From: Asparagopsis taxiformis
Lineage: Eukaryota; Rhodophyta; Florideophyceae; Bonnemaisoniales; Bonnemaisoniaceae
NCBI GenBank assembly: GCA_030407315.1
Contig: JALQPE010000658.1
Span: 1-55,614, forward strand
Direction of reading: 5' to 3'
Length of the DNA stretch: 55,614 nucleotides
Made by a program: the position numbers and the translations under genes
The notes under the pieces: generated by a model
What the model was told of the DNA's origin: nothing
Seen by the model: only the letters and a program-made list of their open reading frames with translations
The model's database searches: none
Shown here: piece by piece, positions 18,658 to 26,821 of the stretch
How the letters are laid out: every line of letters starts with the position of its first letter
Position numbering within the stretch: position 1 is the stretch's first letter

Positions 18658-20628
18658 ATGGATCCATCCGCGCCCGAGCGATCGAACGCGCCGACCGAAC
18701 CGCCGCCAGTCGCGTCGCAAACGCACGCAGTCGACGCGCTGGTCGCTTCACATATCCCTGACCCTACCGCTTCTCCGTGGCCGCCGTTACCGACGCAAGC
18801 GCTCGCGAGCATCGCCGACGACGCGCAAACGTTCGACGATGGCGCCGCAACGAAGCGCGAGGCCGAGTTCCGCGTTTCCGACGTGCACGCTACGCCGTCC
18901 GCAACGCTTCCGAGCTTGGTTCGACAAGTAGTGGACGACCCTACGTTCCAATGCATGCTCCAGGCTGAAGTACGAGCTGCAGTGGACCGCGCTATCAAGG
19001 GCCAATCACGTGGATTGACGGCTCAGATGAGGGCGCAAGTCCACAACCTAATCGTCACTACGATGGACTCCCGCGAGGAGCACACTATTGAACGCGCGAA
19101 CGTCGCTGCGCGCGAAAACCGAACGCGAACCGCAGCGCGCGCGACCCCTGCGAACTACGCGCGTAACGCGGAACCCGAAGGATGGCTGGAACTGGCGCGC
19201 CGGGACCTGTCATTCGACGACCACCCGCATTCGGATAGCGACAATGGACCCGCGCATCCCGGGCTGGTAGAGATCCAGCCGTTGAACGAGCTGTTCACGC
19301 GCGCGCTTTCGTATCGCACGTACCGCTTGCGTAATACGGACCGCGCGTTTAACCGAACAATTGCGAGCGAATTGGCTAACACCGCGAAAATGGTGCGCCA
19401 TTCGATGCAAGGAGAGAATTTCACGGGCGCTGACGGAATCGCCGTGCTATCGTTCCTGAAGTATTTCAAGAGCGCATGCGACGACACCGGCGTATCCGAA
19501 GGCGCAGCGTTGCCGATTCTCAAGTATTTCCTCGCCGACGAGGCGCGCGACACGTTCCAAACGTACGTGGGACGAACGTTCCGAGGCTCGCGCGCGGGCG
19601 TCGATTCGATTACGTGCTACGCGGAAGCCGTTCAGTGGCTCCTGCTGACCTATGCGCGCGAAGGCGACGTCGCGCAAGCGTATCGTGACGTGGCGCAACA
19701 AACGCAAGACCCGAAGGAAACCGAAACGCAATTCGCTACGAGACTACGACGCCGCGCGCTGCGCTGCGGCGATGCCTTTAGCGAGCGAACGCTTGTTTCT
19801 ATTTTCGTCGATGGTCTACGACCCTATGCGCAACACCTCGTACGGGACGCGCTGTCTCGCGACCCGCGTCGATACACCTTTCGAGAGCTAGTCTCTATGG
19901 CGCAGAGCCACGGGGACACGCACCGAGCGATGACGCCGACGACGAGCGCGCGACCGCTATTACGGCGAACTCCTGCGCTCTACGTGGAAGAGGACGAGAC
20001 ACCGACGCTGCAGGCGCTGACCGTGGGGCACACCCCGCCATCAGGCCTCTCATCGCCAAACGTCTCAACCTCCGCCGTAACGCCGCACGCTCCGCGCGAA
20101 CGGAAGTTCTCGACCCCGAGCCCCATGCGAAGTCCAACCTCGCTTGGCACACCTTCGTCGAATTATCGCACGCCACGCTCTCGCGACGCATCGCCCGCCG
20201 ACCGCTCGCGACGCTTTGCGCATAACGACGACCGAGAACGCGAACGCGCGGGACCGTACACGGCGCACATACCGCGCGCAACTTACCCACCGCCTATCGT
20301 GAGACAGACGGCCCCGGCCGACACGTCTCGCACAGCGGCGTTCCGCTGTCTGATATGCCGAAAGTTCGGGCATCCCATGGTAAGCTGCCCGCTGCTCTCA
20401 TCCGAGCAACAGGCCGCGATTCGCGAGATGCATAGCCACGCGCGCCTAACGCCCGAAGAACTGAACCTGCAGCGTAACGTTCAGGTTTTCGAAGTTTCCG
20501 CGGACGATGACGCACGCGAGCGCGAAAGCGAACGCACGCGCGAAGAGGACGCGCACGACGGCGAGCAGCTCACGCCCCACTCGGTTCGCTTCGCAGAAGA
20601 CCCGGGAAACGCCTACGAGGAGTCGTAG
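18658..20628 (+). CDS. gag: Retroelement Y Gag
   Basis: 656 residues from the ATG at 18658. It forms the particle that packages element RNA. A Pro/Ala-rich N-terminus is followed by a helical capsid-like region (about 220-420: FLKYFKSACD, TFQTYVGR, ETETQFATRLRRRALRCGDAF, then FVDGLRP), as in Ty3 Gag. A Ser/Pro-rich linker comes next, then one zinc knuckle at 564-577 (C-x2-C-x4-H-x4-C, CLICRKFGHPMVSC). It ends at a TAG that forms part of the loop of the frameshift hairpin; pol lies in the -1 frame. X Gag differs by roughly ten residues. Confidence 0.93.
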   Translation: MDPSAPERSNAPTEPPPVASQTHAVDALVASHIPDPTASPWPPLPTQALASIADDAQTFDDGAATKREAEFRVSDVHATPSATLPSLVRQVVDDPTFQCMLQAEVRAAVDRAIKGQSRGLTAQMRAQVHNLIVTTMDSREEHTIERANVAARENRTRTAARATPANYARNAEPEGWLELARRDLSFDDHPHSDSDNGPAHPGLVEIQPLNELFTRALSYRTYRLRNTDRAFNRTIASELANTAKMVRHSMQGENFTGADGIAVLSFLKYFKSACDDTGVSEGAALPILKYFLADEARDTFQTYVGRTFRGSRAGVDSITCYAEAVQWLLLTYAREGDVAQAYRDVAQQTQDPKETETQFATRLRRRALRCGDAFSERTLVSIFVDGLRPYAQHLVRDALSRDPRRYTFRELVSMAQSHGDTHRAMTPTTSARPLLRRTPALYVEEDETPTLQALTVGHTPPSGLSSPNVSTSAVTPHAPRERKFSTPSPMRSPTSLGTPSSNYRTPRSRDASPADRSRRFAHNDDRERERAGPYTAHIPRATYPPPIVRQTAPADTSRTAAFRCLICRKFGHPMVSCPLLSSEQQAAIREMHSHARLTPEELNLQRNVQVFEVSADDDARERESERTREEDAHDGEQLTPHSVRFAEDPGNAYEES

Positions 20629-20646
20629 CGGGTGGGCCGACTCCTC
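20604..20646 (+). promoter_or_regulatory. -1 programmed frameshift signal between gag and pol
   Basis: The heptamer GGGAAAC at 20604-20610 is in the right register: gag codons are CCG-GGA-AAC, and slipping back one gives GGG-AAA in the pol frame. Six bases later, GAGGAGTCG (20617-20625) pairs perfectly with CGACTCCTC (20638-20646) around a 12-nt loop that contains the gag stop. The pol frame is open from the slip site through the ATG at 20673. The heptamer and stem are conserved in X (43661-43667 on the minus strand for the heptamer). GGGAAAC is a known type of retroviral -1 slippery site. Confidence 0.82.
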
Positions 20647-20672
20647 TCCACTCAACGGACACGCGACGCGCG

Positions 20673-23129
20673 ATGACGCAACCGCCGCGCGAAAGACCGC
20701 CTCCGTTACCACCCGAAACAGTGGTCCTGTTTCAGACCCCTACCGCGAACTACAAACTCGAGATTCGCGTCGGATATAATCTACGCACGGCCACCGCGGT
20801 GACCGCTGTGCTTGATACCGGCGCGGGCCCGAGCCTCATTCGCGAGAACGTATTAGGCGCTGATTGGAAGCGCCACGCTACGCCGCCGACGCTGCGCTGC
20901 GCGATTATCGACGCGAATGGACGACGCCTCGCGCCGAACGCGTCGTTGCGACTTAGCGTTCTTCTAGGTGCCCGCGCGCACCTTCAAACTTTCCTGGTGA
21001 TGCCGCGCTTATCCGTCCCTTGCATTCTGGGAGCAGACTTCATCGACCGCGTGGTTCGGATGATCTATACTGGGCCGCAGCGCGCGTTGCGAACCCGCTA
21101 TGGAGACCTCGTTCCGATGCTCCCACGCACGCCGACGAAACCGCGCCGCGCACCGACCCCCAAGACTACCCGACCGACAGATTTCGCACCGATCTGCGTT
21201 GCGCGCCGCACGTCGATTCCGCCGCACGCGACGCAAGCTATCGAAGTCACCACGGGCGCTGACGGACGCTGCATTACGATACCCGCGACCGACCTCTACG
21301 GACAGAAGTTGTTGCGTCTAGCCAATGGTGAAACGCAAGTTAAAAGGAACGTGCCCTTCAGTGTGCATGTGCACAACGCCGGCACCCGCCTACAGATATT
21401 GCCCAAAGGCATGAAGGTGGGCGCCACAGTGCCCAACCCCGTAGGTTGCCTACAAGTTGCACAAGAGGCGCCGACACCACAAGACCGACCGCCCGACGAT
21501 GCGACGCCATGCAACGCGACGAACCAGCCGGACCTGCGCGAAGCCGACGGAATTGCGAGCGCGACGCCGCATTGGGAAGACCTCTTACGCGCGACACTAC
21601 GCGATGAGCGAGTAGACGACGACCTACACGCGCGAATTATCGAGATGCAGCGAAAGCACGAGCGGATGTGGAATGGCACGCTTGGAGCCATCCACGCGAC
21701 AGAACACCGCATCGAACTGGTTCCGGGGGCGACCCCCGTCAACCAACCGCCGTACCGCGCCGGACACGCGTCGCGCGAAATTATCCGTACGCAAGTGGAT
21801 AAGATGCTCCGCGCTGGAGTGATCGAACCTGCTACATCGGAATGGGCGAGCCCGGTCGTAGTCGTACCCAAGAAGGACGGGACTTCCCGCTTCTGCATCG
21901 ACTACCGCCGCTTAAACGCCGCCACCGTCAAGGACGCGTATCCGATTCCGCGCATGGACGATTGCGTCGATTCGCTTGGTAACGCGACGGTTTTCACTAC
22001 GCTGGACTGCAACTCGGGATACTGGCAGATCCCAGTAGCGCACGCCGACCGCGACAAGACTACGTTTACGTCGCATGTTGGTACGTATCGCTTCCGCCGC
22101 ATGCCCTTTGGACTGTCGAACGCGCCCGCGACGTTTCAGCGCGCGCTCGATATCTTGCTCGCGAACGTGAAATGGCAGCACTGCCTAGTCTACCTGGATG
22201 ACGTAATCATCTTCTCCGCAGACGTAAACGCGCACGTGCATCACGTCGATGAGATACTGGGAATCCTTGGACGCGCTGGCGTTTCGCTTAAATTTGCGAA
22301 GACCGAGTTCTTCAAGCGCTCGGTGGACTATCTGGGACACACTATTTCACCGGGGAAGCTATCCGTACCGACGACGAAATGCGACGCGCTGCGCGATGCG
22401 ACGTATCCGACGACGAAAACGCAGCTGCGCAGCTTCCTGGGGACGTGCAATGTATACCGCCGATTCGTCCAGAAATTCGCGTTCATAGCCGCGCCGCTTA
22501 CGCAGTTGTTGAAGAAGGACCAAGGAGACAGCCTACCCGCGCCGACGCCGGAGCAAACGCGCGCGTTCGAATCACTGCGACGAGCGATGCTATCTCCGCC
22601 TATTCTTCGCCTACCGCGCGAGGGACACCCATACGTGCTCGATACCGACGCGTCGCAAGGACAAATCGGATGCGCATTATTACAGCTAGACGCAGACGAA
22701 GACACATTACATCCAGTCGGATACTGGTCGCGCACGCTTAACGACGCGGAGCGAAATTATTCGACGACGGAACGCGAATGCCTCGCGGTGGTATGGGCAG
22801 TGCTACTACTACGCGCGTATCTAGAAGGACGGAAGTTCACGGTTCGCACGGACCACAATTCGCTGCGCTGGATTCTAAACATGACCTCTGCGGAAGGACG
22901 ACTCGCGCGCTGGCGATTGCGACTCGCCGAGTTCGAGTTCGACGTCGAATATAAAAAGGGTAAACGCCATGTTATCGCCGACGCGCTCTCGCGAATGGCC
23001 ACGCGAAGCGGCGACGAGACGGAAATACCGGACGAGATACCCTGCTTCGACGCCGCGAACATCGTTGAACCGCACGCGGACGCTTATGCGCGAACCGATA
23101 CCGCGCTACTATGCGACTACGCAGAATAA
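20673..23129 (+). CDS. pol: Retroelement Y Pol part 1: protease, reverse transcriptase, RNase H
   Basis: 818 residues counted from the ATG at 20673, though expression is more likely as a Gag-Pol fusion through the -1 shift at 20604. Aspartic protease active site LDTGAG at 47-52; RT with VVVVPKKDG, FCIDYRRLN, FTTLDCNSGYWQI, MPFGLSNAP and the catalytic YLDD at 507-510; RNase H from about 655 with VLDTDASQ, TTERE, RTDHNS (D727) and HVIADALSR. This is the standard Ty3/gypsy order. All key residues are present. It ends with TAA at 23127-23129, and the integrase continues in the same frame after it. The GCTAT at 22589-22593 is the exact site at which X and Z are interrupted. Confidence 0.93.
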   Translation: MTQPPRERPPPLPPETVVLFQTPTANYKLEIRVGYNLRTATAVTAVLDTGAGPSLIRENVLGADWKRHATPPTLRCAIIDANGRRLAPNASLRLSVLLGARAHLQTFLVMPRLSVPCILGADFIDRVVRMIYTGPQRALRTRYGDLVPMLPRTPTKPRRAPTPKTTRPTDFAPICVARRTSIPPHATQAIEVTTGADGRCITIPATDLYGQKLLRLANGETQVKRNVPFSVHVHNAGTRLQILPKGMKVGATVPNPVGCLQVAQEAPTPQDRPPDDATPCNATNQPDLREADGIASATPHWEDLLRATLRDERVDDDLHARIIEMQRKHERMWNGTLGAIHATEHRIELVPGATPVNQPPYRAGHASREIIRTQVDKMLRAGVIEPATSEWASPVVVVPKKDGTSRFCIDYRRLNAATVKDAYPIPRMDDCVDSLGNATVFTTLDCNSGYWQIPVAHADRDKTTFTSHVGTYRFRRMPFGLSNAPATFQRALDILLANVKWQHCLVYLDDVIIFSADVNAHVHHVDEILGILGRAGVSLKFAKTEFFKRSVDYLGHTISPGKLSVPTTKCDALRDATYPTTKTQLRSFLGTCNVYRRFVQKFAFIAAPLTQLLKKDQGDSLPAPTPEQTRAFESLRRAMLSPPILRLPREGHPYVLDTDASQGQIGCALLQLDADEDTLHPVGYWSRTLNDAERNYSTTERECLAVVWAVLLLRAYLEGRKFTVRTDHNSLRWILNMTSAEGRLARWRLRLAEFEFDVEYKKGKRHVIADALSRMATRSGDETEIPDEIPCFDAANIVEPHADAYARTDTALLCDYAE

Positions 23130-24902
23130 TACCCGAGTTTGGACTGCCTACTGGCAACTCGGTCGTGCATCGAACCGCCCGTGTCCACTGACGAGTGGAT
23201 ACGCGAGCAGGCGACGGACGAATTCTGCCAAAACGCGAAACGCGATGTCGAAACCGCGCCGCAGTCGCGCTTTCACCTGTCCCCCGATGGGATACTTATG
23301 AGGACCGCGCCGCTCGACGACGCCACGCAGATAGTCGTGCCCGAAGCGATTAAGGGGCGCATTTTGCGAGCTAACCATTATGCGGTAACTGCAGGACACC
23401 CGGGCGCGCGACGCATGTACGACGCAATTCGACGCGCGTACTACTGGCCGATGATGAGCGTAGACGTCTACACTACGGTGAGACAGTGCGACGCGTGCGC
23501 ACGTAACCGCGTTACGCAATATCGCCATACGAACGCCCTGAAGCTATTTCCCGCGACGCGCCCGCTCGAAGACGTCGCTATCGATATCCTTGGTCCGCTG
23601 CCCGAGACTCCGCGCCAACGCCGCTTCGTACTCGTAATCGCAGACCGCTATAGCAAACTCTGCCGACTCATCGCGCTCGGACGCGTATCCGCGCTCGCCG
23701 TTGCGAAGGCATTTAGCCGAGACTGGGTTTTCGTCTATGGACCGCCGCGCACGCTACTTTCGGACAATGGACCGCAATTCCGCTCGAAGCTGTTTCAGGA
23801 GACTTGCGCGCTGATGGGTACGCGAAACATATTCACAACGACGTACCACCCGCAATCGAACGGACAAGTCGAGCGCATGAACCGCACCATCGTCGCGACG
23901 CTGCGCCATTATGTGGATGAAGAGCGCAGAGATTGGGACGAGCATTTGGACGCGCTAGCATACGCTTACAACCGCGCGATACACCGCTCGACGAATACGT
24001 CGCCGTTCGAACTCACGCTCACGCGCTACCCCGTATCGCTGGGAACGGAGCAAGTGGACACGATTCGCAGCACGCCATTCCTTCGCATGGAATTTCTCGC
24101 ACGATTATCGGATGCGTACGCACGCTCGGCGAACGCGTTAAAGAAAGCGCAAGCGAGATACAAGCGCGACTTTGACCGCGGCGTGCGCACGGTGAATAAG
24201 GATATCAAGGTTGGCGATCAAGTGTACCTGGACACTCGCGCGGGAGCGACGACACGAACGCAACGCAGCGACGCAGCGCACACGTCGAAGTTAGACTATC
24301 CTGTGTCGGGCCCTTTCCCGGTTATAGGCTGCCGCGGACACACGTACGAAATCATAATCGACGGTGTCCCCGAACTCGTCAGCTCCGACCGCGTTCGCAT
24401 AGCACCGCGTTACGCGACGCATGCGCCAACGACGTCGGACGACGTAGAAGAAGACATTAACACGGAGAACGCGAACGACGCAGAGCGACGGGATGGACGC
24501 GAAATTAATGAGGCGCGCAAGGTCGACCCGGAAGCCGGGTACGGGACGCGCGAGTTCATGATTGACAGGTTGACAGCCGAGGGCATCGACGATACCGGCA
24601 CGCCCGTATTCCGAGTGCGCTGGAAAGGCTACTCCCCGCGCGATGATACGTGGGAGCCCGAAGCGTCCCTGCCCGCGCCTATCGTCGCCCGTTTTCGCCG
24701 TGATCAAGGACGGCCCGCCTCTAAAACCGCTGCGCGCGCTACTGCCGACGGCCCTGCGGCGCTGCGTAACCGCCGGAGTCGCTCAATGAAGCGCTCAGCC
24801 CCGAGGGAGGCGCCCGATGGCGCGCCGCGAAAAACGACACCTACCCGCATCAGCGCGCGTATTGCAAGCCGACAAGCGACGCCCCGGGCGCAACGCAATT
24901 AA
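23130..24902 (+). CDS. pol: Retroelement Y Pol part 2: integrase with GPY/F module and chromodomain
   Basis: Continues in frame after the TAA at 23127. Counting from 23139 (587 residues): zinc motif H80, H87, C117, C120; DDE catalytic triad D149 (AIDILGP), D209 (LSDNGPQF) and E245 (NGQVERMN); SGPFPV GPY/F-type module at about 390; chromodomain at about 467-520 with FRVRWKGYSPRDDTWEP. It inserts element cDNA, and the chromodomain would steer it to marked chromatin, which defines the chromovirus lineage. No ATG precedes the zinc motif in a good place, so readthrough of TAA, splicing or reinitiation would be needed. A basic tail follows the chromodomain. Apparently intact. Confidence 0.9.
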   Translation, partial: YPSLDCLLATRSCIEPPVSTDEWIREQATDEFCQNAKRDVETAPQSRFHLSPDGILMRTAPLDDATQIVVPEAIKGRILRANHYAVTAGHPGARRMYDAIRRAYYWPMMSVDVYTTVRQCDACARNRVTQYRHTNALKLFPATRPLEDVAIDILGPLPETPRQRRFVLVIADRYSKLCRLIALGRVSALAVAKAFSRDWVFVYGPPRTLLSDNGPQFRSKLFQETCALMGTRNIFTTTYHPQSNGQVERMNRTIVATLRHYVDEERRDWDEHLDALAYAYNRAIHRSTNTSPFELTLTRYPVSLGTEQVDTIRSTPFLRMEFLARLSDAYARSANALKKAQARYKRDFDRGVRTVNKDIKVGDQVYLDTRAGATTRTQRSDAAHTSKLDYPVSGPFPVIGCRGHTYEIIIDGVPELVSSDRVRIAPRYATHAPTTSDDVEEDINTENANDAERRDGREINEARKVDPEAGYGTREFMIDRLTAEGIDDTGTPVFRVRWKGYSPRDDTWEPEASLPAPIVARFRRDQGRPASKTAARATADGPAALRNRRSRSMKRSAPREAPDGAPRKTTPTRISARIASRQATPRAQRN

Positions 24903-26821
24903 TGCACGAAGCGTTGCGGACCGTGGGGTTGCCATCCACGTGCGTTTACGTCGACGAAGAAGCTGCGCGAGCGCCAGATGATTACCTGGCAGTGGTAAGC
25001 ATCCAAACGCAAACACAGCTACCCGCCTTGCATCACGCCAAACTACTATCGGCAGCAGGGACCGGGAGGAGATACGACTTACTGCCGCCAAGCGTCGCAG
25101 CGCCACGCAACCGCTTCGTCGCACAACACGCAAACGCTTCCTCGAACGCCTTGTAACCGTTTCGGCGTACGCCACGCAATCGCCGTTCGCGCCAACGCTT
25201 CGTCGTTCGCCACTCCCCGCGCACTCGACATTCTATCGCTGAATGACCTGGAACTACTGCCGCGCGCAATGAAGCGACGCCGCTCGCGCGCCGCGTACGT
25301 GTGCGCCTGACAGGTTGGACACGATTCGACGTTTCCCCGCCGCGCTATTATCCGCGCCGACTACCCGCGCAAAGGCGCGCCACCCCGGACTAAACTACCT
25401 GAATCTCGACGCTTGGCAACACTCGAAGGGGCCCTCACAGACGCTGGTCGGTCCGGCGTCGACACGCGTCGCGCGGGACGCCACCACCGCGAAAATATTG
25501 AGCCCCCTCGCTGACGGTCGAGACGTTGCCTGTTGAAAAGTGCGATGAGCGCGAAAAGCCCATGACGGACGTTGCGTCAATCTCGTTAAACAGGCGCCAC
25601 GAAATATTCGCCGCTTGCGTTTCGGTCGCCTTTCGTTCGCCACGCGACTATCCACCGTTTACGCCACGTAACGCCTAACGACCAGTTCCCGTCTACCGCC
25701 ACACGGCCACTGCGCCACTACGCTCGTTGGAACCGCCGCGAATACGAACGGCCGCGTATCTCTGGATTCGTTGCGAGTTGGACCTCGACTAACACCCGAC
25801 CTACTCCAGAGGTCGCGACATGCGCGGGACCACGCGATGCGTTTTCGCGCGAAAAAAGGGGAGCGACACTGGCGCTGGCGTGCGAGCTGGCCCGGCTATT
25901 TAGCAATTCTACCGTCCCACTCGAATTGTCCCATTGGAAAAATGCGACAAAAGGGGCACCCGAATCGCGCCGCCGTCAAGCTGGCCCCCGCACCGTGACG
26001 AACTGTCCCCTACTACCGTCACCTGATTGGACGACAACATACGCGAACTCCAGCGAGGCGCTCGAAGCTGGTGGAAGGACGCAGACCCCTGGACGCACGC
26101 AGCCCCCTACCGAGAATATAGTGGTGCCCACGTGCATGGTTCCCCCTCAACCCAAGCGTGGAGAATGAGGCTCGCTCCAAGAAGGGAAGAATGTGACCCC
26201 ACCCGAGCCCCCTAGGTACCATTCGGCCGTCCGCTCTAGTCACGGGACAATAGACACGGTAGCAAACGGCGAACGCCGGTAGTAGGCAACGCGAACGACG
26301 GATGCGAAAAAGCGGACGAACCGGCGACGCGAACGACGAATGCGTAAGGAGGCACGAATTGACGACGCGAAGCGGAAGCGAACAACGAATACGCATGCGA
26401 AAATTAACCAGCGACGTCGAGAATTGCGCGTGACGAACCGACGAAACGAAACCGCTACGACGAACTCGTACCGACGCGCTATCCGTCCAGACTCCCTTTT
26501 TCTACCCCTCCCTTTCCCCCGCGCGCACGACTGGACGCCGCCGGCCGCGTGCCCTCCGAACGCCGACGTGGGCAGCGGGCAAATACGGTTTCAAGCAACG
26601 ACACGCGCGCCCCTTCGCGGAAACACCGGTTCATGCATGCATTTGGCGGAACCCGCGTTGCGCTGTCGCTCACTCAAAAGCTGCAGGAACCCTGGCGTTT
26701 CACGGCCGCAAGCGCGTCGGACGGGAGGAACCCCGCATTACGAAGCGCTAGGTGGAGATACAAGCAAGGAGAGTTTATTTCAAAAGAAGATGCAATGCGA
26801 GGAGGAGGAACGAAATGATAA
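24903..26821 (+). other. Long non-coding tail of retroelement Y
   Basis: CpG-rich, no credible sense gene. Diverged from but collinear with the tails of X and Z (compare 25900-26190 with 50230-50500). At 26190-26200 a purine tract GAAGGGAAGAA is followed by TGTGACCCCACC, which resembles a polypurine tract plus LTR start, and similarity to Z ends near 26810/51110. An old LTR of a second type may therefore be embedded here. Confidence 0.55.

Noticed and set aside
22969..23301. Open frame spanning the RNase H/integrase TAA in another frame, which could bypass the stop by double frameshift
   Set aside because: It is low-complexity Arg/Thr/Ser-rich shadow sequence. Two shifts would be needed and no slippery site was seen at both ends.
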